From NCBI GenBank assembly GCA_025356335.1, contig JANXUF010000063.1:1-64000 (forward strand): a stretch of DNA of 64,000 nucleotides. Reading direction: 5' to 3'. Below, piece by piece: positions 1-9,470 of this stretch; the first letter of the stretch is position 1; every line of letters starts with the position of its first letter. The position numbers were made by a program, and so were the translations under genes. The DNA comes from Actinomycetes bacterium (GTDB taxonomy: Bacteria > Actinomycetota > Acidimicrobiia > Acidimicrobiales > Ilumatobacteraceae). The notes beneath the pieces are model-generated. The model saw only the letters and a program-made list of their open reading frames with translations, was not told the origin of the DNA and ran no database searches.

Positions 1-377
1 CCCGTCCATGCGGCGTTCTCGTCGATGTCGGTCAGCGTCGTCTTCGTGCCGAGGTTCTTTTCGAGGATGATCTTGGCGACGTTGGCGTCGACAGCCGAGC
101 CCGTCCACGGGTTGACGGCGAGCGTGATCGCCGCATTGGAACCGGCTGCGAAGGTGACGACCGGACCGCCTGGGGCCGCTGCTGCGGTGCCCGCCGGAGC
201 CGTCGTGCCGGCAGCGGCCGACGTTGCCGTCGATGCCGCGGCGGTTGTCGCTGATGCGCTTCCGCCAGTGGCGGCGGCCGATGTGACGGTCTTGCTGCTT
301 CCGCAGGCGGCGGCGACGCCGGCCAGCGCGACGAGGGCGACGACTGCCCGCTTTCGACTACTCATCATGGACCTCAT
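1..377 (-). CDS. Glycine betaine/proline betaine ABC transporter substrate-binding lipoprotein (C-terminus outside window)
   Basis: Only the first ~125 codons are present; the gene runs off the left edge. The N-terminus has basic residues, a hydrophobic stretch and a lipobox ending in AAAC-GSS, so it is an exported lipoprotein. A Ser/Thr/Ala/Gly-rich linker follows, and then the mature start with FAAGSNAAITLAVNPWTGS and AKIILEKNLGTKT, which resembles the OpuAC/ProX binding-protein fold. It lies 76 bases downstream of the permease gene on the same strand and is the third gene of an ATPase-permease-binding protein operon. ATG at 377 has GGGGAG upstream; in-frame ATGs at 368 and 365 are alternatives. 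The ligand cannot be fixed from this fragment; betaine is inferred from the neighbours. Confidence 0.82.
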   Translation of the reverse strand, partial: MRSMMSSRKRAVVALVALAGVAAACGSSKTVTSAAATGGSASATTAAASTATSAAAGTTAPAGTAAAAPGGPVVTFAAGSNAAITLAVNPWTGSAVDANVAKIILEKNLGTKTTLTDIDENAAWT

Positions 378-453
378 GAAACGTTGCTCCCCGTATCTCC
401 GGAATACCGGATCGATGTGTGTCTGCGTGCTGATGGGTGTTGCTGGGTGATGC

Positions 454-2457
454 TCACTGTTGTTCACGTGCCGGCCGGCTGCCCCACGCCTGGGTGATGC
501 GATCGAGGACAACAGCCAGCAGCACGATACTCAATCCACCGGCAACCCCTTGCCCGACCTGTTTCTTCGTCAGGCCGTATACCGCTTCGAGGCCCAGGCC
601 GCCGGCACCGACGAGTGCGGCAATGATGACCGTTGCCAGCACCATCAGGATGACCTGGTTGATCCCGAGCATGATCGAGCGGAAGGCCAACGGAAGTTGC
701 ACTTTGAACAGTTCCTGCCTGGGTGTCGCCCCGAACGACGTCGCAGCCTCGCGCGGGGCGATCGGGACCTCACGCAAACCGTGGCTCGTGAGCCGTATGC
801 CCGGCGGAATGGCGTAGATCACCGAGGCGATGACGCCGCCGACCTGACCGGGGTTGACGAGGAACAGCACGGGGATCAGATAGACGAACTGCGGCATGAC
901 CTGGGCGGTGTCGAGGATCGGCCGCATGATCCGTTCGACTCGCGGCGATCGACCGCACCAGATCCCGATCGGGATGGCCAGCGCCACGCTGATGATCACG
1001 GCGATCAACACCTGGGTCATCGTGATCATCGCCAGGTCCCAGTCACGAAGTGCTCCGAGCCCGAGCATGCAGATCACGCACAACACTGCGAGGCGCGTGC
1101 CGCCGCTCGCCCAGCCGATCGCCCCGAAGGTGGCGACGATGCTCCACCACGGCAGCCACGTCAGGAAGGTCTCGACCGGCCGCAGGATGTCGCGGACGAG
1201 GAAGTCGCTCGCGCTCTCGGTTCCGCCGACCAGCGGGACGCCATGACGTACGTGATCGGTGACCCAGCGGGAACCCTTCGTCACCGACTCCTGGATGTCG
1301 ACGGTCCACGACTTCGGGAACGAATGCACACCGGCGCCCTTGCAGACGACAGCGACGATCACCACGGCGGCGACACCGATGGCGAAGACTTCACGGGGAT
1401 GGGCCAGCGACCACTTCGTGGCGGCATTCGGATTGCGCGAGGTGGTCCGCTCACCGGTGCTCGCTCTGTCCAGGGTGATGGCGGCCAGCACGATTGCCAG
1501 TCCAGCGCTGAAGGCCAGACCGACGTTGTTCTTCTGCAGCGCCTGTAGCACCTGGTTGCCGACGTCGCCGGTACCCACCAGCGAGGCGATGACGACGATG
1601 CCGAAGGCCATCATGATCACCTGGTTGAGGCCGAGCAGGATCGTCCGCCTGGCGAACGGCAACTGCACCTTCGACAGCAACTGACCCCGGGTCGACCCGA
1701 ACGACAACCCGACCTCCGTCGACACGACGGGCACACTGCGCAGGCCGAGGCTCGTCAGTCGAACCGCAGGTGGCACCGCATAGATGACGGTGGCGACGAC
1801 GGCCGCGGAATTGCCGATCCCGAAGGCGACGACGAGGGGCAGGAGGTAGACGTACGTCGGCAGTACCTGGGCGGTGTCGAGGATCGGACGAAGAATCTGT
1901 TGAGCTCGATCGGACCGACCTGTCCAGATACCGAGGGGGATGCCGATCAGCATCGCCAGAACGACACCGACGATCATCAGCGAGATCGTGATCAGGGTCA
2001 GGTCCCACCAGCCGAGAATGCCGATGCCGACCAACGCCGGTACGGATACGGCGACTGCTTTGACGCCGCCTGTACGCCACGAGATGCAGGCGGTGAGCAC
2101 GAGCACACCTGGCCAGCGCAGGATCGTGAAGAACGAGACGAGATCGTCGACGCGGTAGCCGATGAAGTTGCCCACGGGCGTGAGGAAGTCCGTGAAGATC
2201 GGTGCCGAGGTGTTGTGGATCTGCACCCAACTCCACACGTGATCGATCCACGGTCTGACATGTGCATCGAGCCATGTCGGCACGTTCGAGCCGGTGGCGA
2301 TGCCGACGACGACGAGTGCCAGGATCATCGTTCCTGGTACAACGAAGCGGCGCGCCTCGATCTTCCGTGTGCCCTCGACCACCGGGGGGTGCTCGGCCGA
2401 CACGACCGACGGTGTTTGCAGCGTGGTGGTCGTCGTTGTGGTCGTCGTGGTCGCCAT
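454..2457 (-). CDS. Betaine ABC transporter permease, two ProW-type domains fused in tandem
   Basis: 667 aa integral membrane protein. Two homologous halves are visible. Each has a long N-terminal hydrophobic region, a GIWxGRSxRxxxxxRPILDTAQVxP segment, YAxPPxxRLTSxGLR, and an EAA-type loop (VQLPFARRTILLGLNQVIMM and VQLPLAFRSIMLGINQVILM). Domain 1 covers roughly residues 40-330 and domain 2 roughly 360-650. Single-domain ProW/OpuAB proteins are about 280-350 aa, so this is a fused or duplicated permease that could form the whole translocation pore alone. The start codon gives an unusual run of ten threonines after Met-Ala; no other good start precedes residue 44. It sits between the ATPase gene (60 bases upstream) and the binding-protein gene. 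Confidence 0.93.
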   Translation of the reverse strand: MATTTTTTTTTTLQTPSVVSAEHPPVVEGTRKIEARRFVVPGTMILALVVVGIATGSNVPTWLDAHVRPWIDHVWSWVQIHNTSAPIFTDFLTPVGNFIGYRVDDLVSFFTILRWPGVLVLTACISWRTGGVKAVAVSVPALVGIGILGWWDLTLITISLMIVGVVLAMLIGIPLGIWTGRSDRAQQILRPILDTAQVLPTYVYLLPLVVAFGIGNSAAVVATVIYAVPPAVRLTSLGLRSVPVVSTEVGLSFGSTRGQLLSKVQLPFARRTILLGLNQVIMMAFGIVVIASLVGTGDVGNQVLQALQKNNVGLAFSAGLAIVLAAITLDRASTGERTTSRNPNAATKWSLAHPREVFAIGVAAVVIVAVVCKGAGVHSFPKSWTVDIQESVTKGSRWVTDHVRHGVPLVGGTESASDFLVRDILRPVETFLTWLPWWSIVATFGAIGWASGGTRLAVLCVICMLGLGALRDWDLAMITMTQVLIAVIISVALAIPIGIWCGRSPRVERIMRPILDTAQVMPQFVYLIPVLFLVNPGQVGGVIASVIYAIPPGIRLTSHGLREVPIAPREAATSFGATPRQELFKVQLPLAFRSIMLGINQVILMVLATVIIAALVGAGGLGLEAVYGLTKKQVGQGVAGGLSIVLLAVVLDRITQAWGSRPAREQQ

Positions 2458-2517
2458 GTCGTCAGCCCGCTGCCGGATCGTTGCAGTTGGTCGGCGTCGG
2501 ATTCATGAGCGCGGCGC

Positions 2518-3561
2518 TCATTTCTCGCCGGCGATGACGGCGAGGACGTGGGAGCGGTCGACGAGTCCGACGGATCTGCCGCCCGTGTCGACCACGTTGA
2601 CCGGAAGGTCGCTGCGCGCCATCGCTCCGACGATGTCCTTGATCTTCGTGCCGCTGGCGACGGTCGAGCAGTAGGCGATCTCGTGGCCGGGCGGATCGAT
2701 CATCACGTGGTCGACCGGGACGACGTGCGAACGCGGCACGTCGCGGACGAAGTTGGCGACGTACTCGTCGGCCGGAGCGGTCACGACCTCCTCGGGTGTG
2801 CCGACCTGCACGAATTCGCCGTCGCGCATGATGGCGATGCGGTCGCCGAGGCGCAGCGCTTCTGACAGGTCGTGGGTGATGAACACCATCGTCTTGTTGA
2901 CGTCACGTCGCAGCCGGATGACTTCGTCCTGCATGTCGCGCCTGATCAACGGGTCGAGTGCCGAGAACGGTTCGTCGAACAGCAGGATCTCCGGGTCCGT
3001 CGCCAGCGCCCTGGCCAGCCCGACCCGCTGTTGCTGGCCACCGCTCAGTTGATGCGGCTTGTACATACCCATGCCGCCGAGGCCGACGAGTTCGAGTGTC
3101 GCTGCTGCCTTGTCTCGACGTTGGGCTCTGTCGTTGCCACGGACTTCGAGGCCGAAGGCGACATTGTCGATCAGCGTGCGATGGGGGAGCAGACCGAAAT
3201 GCTGGAACACCATCGATACCCGGTTGCGGCGAACGTCGAGGAGGTGCTGTTTGTCGGCGGCGGTGACGTCGGTTCCGCCGATCAGGACCGTTCCGGATGT
3301 CGGCTCGATCAGCCTCGTGAGGCAACGAACGAGCGTCGACTTGCCGCTACCCGACAGACCCATGACGATGAACACTTCACCGGGAGCGACATCGAAGCTG
3401 ATGTCGCGCATCGCGACAACGTTCCCGAATCGGCGTTCGAGTTCCTTTCGCGGCAGGTTCGCCTCCGGCGAATCGACGATCCGCTCAGGCTTGGGGCCGT
3501 AGACCTTCCACAACGAACGAACCGAGATGGCATGCGCAGCAGTGTCCGAATCGTTTCCCAC
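2518..3561 (-). CDS. proV: Glycine betaine/proline betaine ABC transporter ATP-binding protein
   Basis: 347 aa cytoplasmic ATPase that powers the betaine importer encoded downstream. It has Walker A (GLSGSGKST), Q-loop (VFQHFGLLPH), signature (LSGGQQQRVGLARAL), Walker B (ILLFDEPFSALDP) and H-loop (ITHDLSEA). The N-terminal KVYGPKPE segment and the insert before the ABC core are typical of the ProV/OpuAA branch, as is the C-terminal CBS-like tail after about residue 270. It is the first gene of the minus-strand operon and is divergent from the dehydrogenase gene at 3628, with 66 bases between the two starts. Confidence 0.93.
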   Translation of the reverse strand: MGNDSDTAAHAISVRSLWKVYGPKPERIVDSPEANLPRKELERRFGNVVAMRDISFDVAPGEVFIVMGLSGSGKSTLVRCLTRLIEPTSGTVLIGGTDVTAADKQHLLDVRRNRVSMVFQHFGLLPHRTLIDNVAFGLEVRGNDRAQRRDKAAATLELVGLGGMGMYKPHQLSGGQQQRVGLARALATDPEILLFDEPFSALDPLIRRDMQDEVIRLRRDVNKTMVFITHDLSEALRLGDRIAIMRDGEFVQVGTPEEVVTAPADEYVANFVRDVPRSHVVPVDHVMIDPPGHEIAYCSTVASGTKIKDIVGAMARSDLPVNVVDTGGRSVGLVDRSHVLAVIAGEK

Positions 3562-3627
3562 CGACGGATCATAGAGCAGCGGCAGATCAGGGTCGGGAGG
3601 GTGACCGCCGGACTACTGTCGCTGCCG

Positions 3628-6105
3628 ATGACGGAGCAACCGAGTGACACCCCTGGCCTGCCGACACGGGCGCGAATCGTCATCATCGGCGGCGGCATCC
3701 TCGGATGCAGTATCGCCTATCACCTGACGAAGATGGGCGAGCGCGACGTCGTCCTCATCGAACAACACAGGCTCACCGATGGTGCCACCTGGCATGCCGC
3801 CGGCCTCGTCGGGCAGCTGCGGTCGTCGCGTAACACGACTCGAATGCTGGAACAGTCGGTCGAGATGTACCGCCGTTTGGAAGCGGAAACCGGCCAGGCC
3901 GTCGACTGGCACCAGGTCGGCAGTCTGCGCCTCGCGTGTTCGCCTGAGCGGGTGATGGAACTGAAGCGACTGGCGACGATGGCCAAGAGCTTCGGGTTGC
4001 CGATGGACGTCATCTCGGCGAACCGGGCGCAGGAACTCTTCCCGCTGATGTCGACGCAGGACGTGCTCGCAGCGGCGTTCCTGCCGACGGACGGATACAT
4101 CGATCCGGCGAGCGTCACACAGGCGATCGCCAGGGGGGCGCGATCGCGCAGCGCGTTGATCGTCGAGGACACCAGGGTCGTTTCGATCACGGTCGAGGGC
4201 CGTCGAGCGACGCATGTCAAGACGTTCCACGCCGAACGGGGCGAGGAGGTCGTCGAGTGCGAGATGCTCGTCAATGCAGCTGGCATGTGGGGCCTGGAGA
4301 TCGGCCGCCTGGTCGGTGCACGCGTTCCGGCATTCGCCGTCGAGCACCAGTACATGATCACCGGTCCGATCGAGTCTGTGCCACAGGCCGAGCTGCGCGA
4401 GATGCCGACGATGCGCGACCCCGATCATCTCGTGTACTACAAACCCGATGGACCCGGCCTGCTCGTCGGCGGGTACGAGCCGAACACGCTGGCGTTCGGT
4501 GAATCCGGCATCCCCGTGCCGTTCCGGCATCAGTTGCTCGACCCGAACTTCGACCGTTTCGAGCAGCTCGCCGCGCTCGCGTCGAAGCGGACACCGGTGA
4601 TCGACAGCGCTGGGTTCCGCACGTTGGTCAACGGTCCGATCCCGTATTCTGCGGACGCCGATTTCGTCATGGGGCGTGCACCGGAACTCGACAACTTCTA
4701 CGTGGCGACCGGTTTCCTGTATGGCATTGCCGCCGGCGGGGGCGCAGGGAAGATGATGGCCGAATGGATGCTCGAAGGGCGGCCGTCGCTCGACCTCTGG
4801 CCGCTCGACGTACGCCGCTTCGCCTTCCACCACACGACGAAGCACTTCATGTACCCGCGTGCCGTCGAGCTGTACGCCCATCACTACAAGCTGTCGGCAC
4901 CTGGCAGCGAGCACATGACTGCCCGCGGTATTCGACGCAGCCCGCTCTCTTCGATATTGGCCGAGCGCGGCGCGGTGTTCGGCTCACGCGGGGGTTGGGA
5001 GCGCCCGAACTGGTTCGCTCCTGCCGGCGTCGAGGCGATCGACGAACCGTCGTTCAGCGAGCCGAACTGGTTCGAGCATGTCGGCGCAGCGCACCGGGCC
5101 GTCCGTGGCGGTGTCGGATTGATCGACCAGAGTTCGTTTGCCAAATTCGAGATCACAGGACCTGGCGCGCTCGCTGCCGTGCAATGGTTGTCGGTGGCGG
5201 ATATGGACCGCTCGATCGGCACGGTCACCTATACGCAGCTGTGCAACGAACTGGGCGGTATCGAGTGCGATCTGACGATGGTCCGCACGGCGCCGGACTC
5301 GTGGTACGTCGTCACCGGTGCTTCCTTCGGTGCCCACGACATGGGGTGGATCCGGTCGAACTCGCCGGCCGACGGATCGGTCGTCGTCCGCGACCTGACA
5401 TCGGCGAGAGCGGTGATCAACGTCTGCGGTCCGCTTGCTCGCGAGGTGCTGCAATCCGTGTGCGAGGACGATGTCTCGAACGCATCGTTCCGCTACGGCC
5501 GCGCCCGCGAGATCACCATCGGTTCTGCGCCGGTGGTGGCGATGCGCATCGGCTATGTCGGAGAACTCGGCTGGGAGCTGCACATTCCGACGGAGTACAC
5601 CGCTCACGTCTATGAGCTGCTGCGGGCCGCCGGCGAACCGTTCGGCATCGTCGATGTCGGCTATCGGACGATCGACACGATGCGAATGGAGAAGGGCTAC
5701 GTCTACTGGTCGACGGATATCACGCCGGATACGACACCGTGGGAGGCCGGGTTGGGGTGGCGCGTCGACCTCGACAAGGGCGACTTCTGCGGACGCGACG
5801 CCTTGGTTTCGCAGCAGGGTGCCGGGGTCACACGTCGGCTCTGTACGTTCACGCTCGAACTTCCGCCAGGGCAGCGGGCGTTCCCGGTCGGCGGCGAAGC
5901 GATCATCGCCGACGGCGCCGTTGTGGGCTTCACGACCAGCGCCAACTTCGGCCACACGGTCGCCAAACCGATCGCCTACGGATATCTGCCGATCGAGCTG
6001 GTGTCACGTGAGGACTTCATCGTCGAGGTCTATGGCGAAACGATCCCGGCGATCCGCCACGACGGGCCGCTGTACGACCCGACAGGCGCCCGCCTCCGCG
6101 GCTAG
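3628..6105 (+). CDS. Dimethylglycine/sarcosine dehydrogenase-like FAD oxidoreductase with GcvT domain
   Basis: 825 aa. The N-terminus has a dinucleotide fold (VIIGGGILGCSIAYHL, residues 18-33) followed by TWHAAGL with His56, the residue that carries covalent FAD in dimethylglycine dehydrogenase. A DAO-type oxidase region extends to about residue 390 and a middle domain to about 440. The C-terminal half is a glycine-cleavage T-protein-like folate-binding domain (QSSFAKFEITGPGA; MRIGYVGELGWELHIP; RMEKGYVYW). Family members oxidise an N-methyl group and pass the one-carbon unit to tetrahydrofolate. The position next to a betaine importer and choline-type oxidoreductase fits N-methylglycine use; the exact substrate is not provable. 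ATG at 3628 is chosen because the protein then starts just before the FAD motif; GTG at 3601 is possible. Confidence 0.9.
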   Translation: MTEQPSDTPGLPTRARIVIIGGGILGCSIAYHLTKMGERDVVLIEQHRLTDGATWHAAGLVGQLRSSRNTTRMLEQSVEMYRRLEAETGQAVDWHQVGSLRLACSPERVMELKRLATMAKSFGLPMDVISANRAQELFPLMSTQDVLAAAFLPTDGYIDPASVTQAIARGARSRSALIVEDTRVVSITVEGRRATHVKTFHAERGEEVVECEMLVNAAGMWGLEIGRLVGARVPAFAVEHQYMITGPIESVPQAELREMPTMRDPDHLVYYKPDGPGLLVGGYEPNTLAFGESGIPVPFRHQLLDPNFDRFEQLAALASKRTPVIDSAGFRTLVNGPIPYSADADFVMGRAPELDNFYVATGFLYGIAAGGGAGKMMAEWMLEGRPSLDLWPLDVRRFAFHHTTKHFMYPRAVELYAHHYKLSAPGSEHMTARGIRRSPLSSILAERGAVFGSRGGWERPNWFAPAGVEAIDEPSFSEPNWFEHVGAAHRAVRGGVGLIDQSSFAKFEITGPGALAAVQWLSVADMDRSIGTVTYTQLCNELGGIECDLTMVRTAPDSWYVVTGASFGAHDMGWIRSNSPADGSVVVRDLTSARAVINVCGPLAREVLQSVCEDDVSNASFRYGRAREITIGSAPVVAMRIGYVGELGWELHIPTEYTAHVYELLRAAGEPFGIVDVGYRTIDTMRMEKGYVYWSTDITPDTTPWEAGLGWRVDLDKGDFCGRDALVSQQGAGVTRRLCTFTLELPPGQRAFPVGGEAIIADGAVVGFTTSANFGHTVAKPIAYGYLPIELVSREDFIVEVYGETIPAIRHDGPLYDPTGARLRG

Positions 6106-6121
6106 CGCTTCGACCCCCAAT

Positions 6122-6165
6122 CGAGTATTTCGTGACACAACTCGCCATACGAGTATTTCGCTCGC
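6122..6165 (+). repeat. Intergenic direct repeat CGAGTATTTCG
   Basis: The 11-mer CGAGTATTTCG occurs at 6122-6132 and again at 6150-6160, in AT-richer DNA between two genes. The longer form GAGTATTTCGCTCGC (6151-6165) recurs as its reverse complement at 48130-48144, also between genes. Function unknown. Confidence 0.55.
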
Positions 6166-6211
6166 GACAGGGGGCGGGTTCCTACTCGATGCGGGGAACT
6201 ACTCTGCGGGG

Positions 6212-7135
6212 GTGCCTGACGCATCGCTCGAACTGTCTGGGTACCTGTTGCGGATCCCGTTGTTCGAGGGTGTGACGGACATGCAGGTCAGCCGCCTCGC
6301 CGGGCTGACGAACGTCAACCATCTCGTCGAGGTACCCGGCGGCCAGTACGTCGTCAGGGTGCCCGGCGCCGGGACCTCGGAATACATCGACCGGCGCTCC
6401 GAGGAGGTCGCCGCGCTCGCCGCAGCGGCAGCAGGGGTCAACGCCGACGTGCTGTTCTTCGACCCGAGCGACGGTCTGATGGTCACCCGCTACATCGCCG
6501 ACGCCGTGACGATGAACCCGGAACGCTTCACCGATCTTGCGGCGGTGGCGAGAGCAGGCCGGGCTCTGCGGACGCTGCACACGGCGACTGCACCGTTCGC
6601 CACGGACTTCCTACTGCTGCGGATGATCGACGACTACAAACGCCTGCTGCGGTCGAAGGACGCCGTACTACCCGATGGCTACGAAACGCTGCAGGCGCAA
6701 GCCGATGCAACGACGACGGTCCTCCGCAACCACGCCAGGCCACTCGTGCCGTCGCACTGCGATCCGCTGTGCGAGAACTTCCTCGACACCGGCGAGCGGA
6801 TGTTCGTCATCGACTACGAGTACGCCGGCAACAACGACCCGATGTGGGACCTCGGCGATCTCTCCGTCGAAGGTCAGTTCGGTCCGGCTCAGGACGCTGC
6901 GCTCCTCGAGGCCTACTTCCTCGGTCCTCCTCCTGCAAACGAGGTCGCCAGAATGGTCGCTTTCAAGGCGATGTGCGATCTGCTGTGGACGTTGTGGGGT
7001 GTCATCCAACACATCAACGGCAACACGGCCGAGGACTTCTGGGCCTACGCCGTCGGGCGTTTCGAGCGCTGCCGGGCGCTGATGTCGAGGCCCGACTACG
7101 CCGCTCACCTGGCGGCGATCAGCGCAGGAACGTAA
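6212..7135 (+). CDS. Choline/ethanolamine kinase-like phosphotransferase
   Basis: 307 aa protein of the aminoglycoside phosphotransferase/choline kinase superfamily. Visible motifs are an N-terminal glycine-poor nucleotide region (YVVRVPG), the catalytic loop HCDPLCENFL (Asp as base, Asn as metal ligand) around residues 183-192, and the metal-binding IDYEYAGNNDPMWDLGD segment, which is the choline-kinase version of the Asp-Phe-Gly motif. It lies between the dehydrogenase and choline-oxidoreductase genes, so a choline-like or related amino-alcohol substrate is plausible but inferred. GTG at 6212 is the only sensible start: no in-frame ATG precedes the conserved N-terminus, and the ribosome-binding site is weak. 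Confidence 0.85.
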   Translation: MPDASLELSGYLLRIPLFEGVTDMQVSRLAGLTNVNHLVEVPGGQYVVRVPGAGTSEYIDRRSEEVAALAAAAAGVNADVLFFDPSDGLMVTRYIADAVTMNPERFTDLAAVARAGRALRTLHTATAPFATDFLLLRMIDDYKRLLRSKDAVLPDGYETLQAQADATTTVLRNHARPLVPSHCDPLCENFLDTGERMFVIDYEYAGNNDPMWDLGDLSVEGQFGPAQDAALLEAYFLGPPPANEVARMVAFKAMCDLLWTLWGVIQHINGNTAEDFWAYAVGRFERCRALMSRPDYAAHLAAISAGT

Positions 7136-7315
7136 GCCCGGGCCCGACCTGTGTGCAGTGTTCCGGCGCCCCGTCCTCATTTGAACACTCTGCGTCGTCT
7201 CCTCGGGTCGCGGGTCGAAGGCGTCGAGGACCTCGCCCGGTCGACACAGGCATGCAAGCCGAGACGGTCCAGTAGTGTCCCTGACCTTGCAATCGCTTTC
7301 TGAATCAACTGAGAC

Positions 7316-8971
7316 ATGATGAGCAACGACACCTACGACTACGTCATCGTCGGCGGTGGATCTGCCGGCAGTGCGCTCGCCAATCGGCTGAGTGCCGATC
7401 CTGCCAACAAGGTTCTCGTGCTCGAAGCCGGACGGCCGGACTACCGATGGGATGTTTTCATCCACATGCCGGCGGCGCTGATGTTCCCGTCCGGCAACCG
7501 TTTCTACGACTGGAAGTACGAGTCGGAGCCGGAGCCGTTCATGAGCGGTCGCCGGGTGCCGCATACGCGTGGCAAGGTGCTCGGGGGGTCGTCGTCGATC
7601 AACGGGATGATCTTCCAGCGCGGCAACCCGCTCGACTACGAACGATGGGCAGCCGACCCCGGCATGGGGTCGTGGGACTATGCCAGTTGCCTGCCGTACT
7701 TCAAGAAGATGGAGGACTGCCTCGCAGGCGGCGACGAATGGCGCGGCGACGACGGACCGTTGCTGCTGGAGCGCGGCCCGGCCACCAACCCGCTGTTCGG
7801 CGCCTTTTTCGAGGCGGTCCAACAGGCCGGCCACCCGTTGACGAAGGATGTCAACGGCTATCAGCAGGAGGGCTTCGCCCGTTTCGACCGCAACCTCTTT
7901 CGTGGTCGCCGCATCAGCGCATCCGTCGCCTACCTGCACCCGGTGATGAACCGACCGAATCTGAAGGTCGTCACGCGGGCGCTCGTCGGCAAGATCAACT
8001 TCGACGGCAAGCGGGCGACGTCCGTCGACTACCGGGACTGGCGTGGAGCGCAGCACACGGCGAATGCAGGCGAGGTCGTGCTCTGCGGCGGCGCCTTCAA
8101 CACGCCGCAACTGCTGCAGATCTCCGGTGTCGGCGACAGCGATCATCTGAAATCGGTCGGAGCGTCGGTCGTGCATCACCTCCCGGGTGTCGGCGAGAAC
8201 ATGCAGGATCACCTCGAGGTCTACGTGCAGCACGCCAGCACGAAACCGGTCTCGCTGAACCCGCTGCTGAAATGGCGCAACCGTCCGTGGGTCGGTCTGC
8301 AATGGCTGTTCCGCAAGGGCCCCGGCACGTCGAACCAATTCGAGGCGGGCGGCTTCGCGCGCAGCAACGCCGACGTCGCCTACCCCAATCTGATGTTCCA
8401 CTTCCTGCCGATCGCCGTGCGCTACGACGGCTCGGCACCTGCGGGCGGTCACGGCTATCAGGTCCACATCGGCCCGATGTATTCAGACGCCCGTGGTTCG
8501 GTGAAGATCACCTCCACCGATCCGAAGGTCAAGCCGGCACTGCGGTTCAACTACCTCTCGACGGACCAGGACCGGCGCGAATGGGTCGAGGCGATCCACA
8601 TCGCCCGCGAAATCCTGCGCCAGCCCGGGTTCGACGAATTCAATGGCGGAGAGATCTCTCCGGGGCCGACGGTGGAAACGGACGAACAGATCCTCGACTG
8701 GGTGGCAAAGGATGCCGAGACGGCCTTGCATCCGTCGTGTACCTGCGCCATGGGGACCGGAGAGATGTCGGTCGTCGATCCCCTGACGATGCAGGTCCAC
8801 GGTCTGGAGAACGTCCGCGTCTGCGACGCCTCGGTCATGCCGTACGTGACCAACGGCAACATCTACGCCCCGGTGATGATGATGGCCGAGAAGGCTGCGG
8901 ATCTGATCCTCGGCAACACCCCGCTCCCGCCGCAGCACAGCGTCTTCTACCGCAAAGGCATGACCGACTGA
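7316..8971 (+). CDS. Choline dehydrogenase-like GMC oxidoreductase
   Basis: 551 aa FAD-dependent GMC-family alcohol oxidoreductase. It has the FAD fold [18 protein letters not shown] near the start, the GMC signature [17 protein letters not shown], the second signature [16 protein letters not shown] and the C-terminal active-site region HPSCTCAMG followed by VCDASVMP and [17 protein letters not shown]. These are typical of BetA, which oxidises choline to betaine aldehyde. The betaine genes around it support that assignment, but GMC enzymes accept many alcohols. Two ATGs occur in series (7316 and 7319). A short GC hairpin follows the stop. Confidence 0.87.
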   Translation: MMSNDTYDYVIVGGGSAGSALANRLSADPANKVLVLEAGRPDYRWDVFIHMPAALMFPSGNRFYDWKYESEPEPFMSGRRVPHTRGKVLGGSSSINGMIFQRGNPLDYERWAADPGMGSWDYASCLPYFKKMEDCLAGGDEWRGDDGPLLLERGPATNPLFGAFFEAVQQAGHPLTKDVNGYQQEGFARFDRNLFRGRRISASVAYLHPVMNRPNLKVVTRALVGKINFDGKRATSVDYRDWRGAQHTANAGEVVLCGGAFNTPQLLQISGVGDSDHLKSVGASVVHHLPGVGENMQDHLEVYVQHASTKPVSLNPLLKWRNRPWVGLQWLFRKGPGTSNQFEAGGFARSNADVAYPNLMFHFLPIAVRYDGSAPAGGHGYQVHIGPMYSDARGSVKITSTDPKVKPALRFNYLSTDQDRREWVEAIHIAREILRQPGFDEFNGGEISPGPTVETDEQILDWVAKDAETALHPSCTCAMGTGEMSVVDPLTMQVHGLENVRVCDASVMPYVTNGNIYAPVMMMAEKAADLILGNTPLPPQHSVFYRKGMTD

Positions 8972-8973
8972 TC

Positions 8974-8992
8974 GTCGGCCGGCCCCGCCGAC
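8974..8992 (+). terminator. Possible terminator hairpin after the GMC oxidoreductase
   Basis: GTCGGC (8974-8979), a 7-base loop and GCCGAC (8987-8992) form a perfect 6-bp GC stem three bases after the stop codon. No clear U-tract follows. Confidence 0.4.
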
Positions 8993-9159
8993 TGGATCCC
9001 GGCGAGGTCGACGGAGACTCAGTGGTCGTTCGCGGAATTACATGCGTGTACTCTGACTGGTGCGGATTGGGGCAGGTAGCTGGGTGGCCGTGTCGCATCG
9101 TTGGAGGTGCGATGTCGAGGCGCAGCCCGTTCATTTCTCGTGTTGAGTGCGCTGGATCG

Positions 9160-9425
9160 TTCCGTGTTGGAGTCGACCGTCGGGCGACGGTTCTCGCCAT
9201 CGGCGACGCGAAACACACGGCCAAGCGGCGGGCGCGTCCGGATCTCGATCGCCTCGACCGCGCTCGTGCGTTGGTACAGGCACTAGTTCCGAGCGGTTCG
9301 ACACGTCGGCGGTCAAGCTGCTGCTGTTCTCGCTCAACGGATTGGAAGCCGATCTGCTGCGCGCCGCGGCACAGCGGGATGACGTCGAACTGGTCGACCT
9401 CGATCGGCTCTATTCGGGCAGCTGA
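9160..9425 (+). pseudogene. Decayed C-terminal fragment of an AAA-type ATPase (DUF234-like end)
   Basis: Two adjacent reading frames together resemble the end of archaeal/actinobacterial AAA ATPases that carry a DUF234-like C-terminus. The first frame reads VLAIGDAKHTAKR then LDRLDRARALVQ (about 9186-9285). After a frame change near 9285-9300 the second reads VKLLLFSLNGLEADLLRA then RDDVELVDLDRLYSGS, ending with TGA at 9423-9425. No ATPase N-terminal domain is present upstream, so this is a remnant, not a working gene. It fills most of the 499-base gap between the GMC oxidoreductase and the SRPBCC gene. The family assignment comes from pattern recall. Confidence 0.6.
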
Positions 9426-9470
9426 AGTCGGCTCGAACCGATCGGCTGCGGGTCACCGCGCCGCTGAGAT

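Noticed and set aside
460-1548. Long open frame antisense to the betaine permease
   Set aside because: Arg/Asp/His-rich composition typical of a shadow of a GC-rich gene; the opposite strand encodes a clear permease.
2872-3627. 252-codon N-terminal extension of the FAD dehydrogenase
   Set aside because: It is the antisense of the ATPase gene; the real protein begins just before the FAD-binding motif at 3628.
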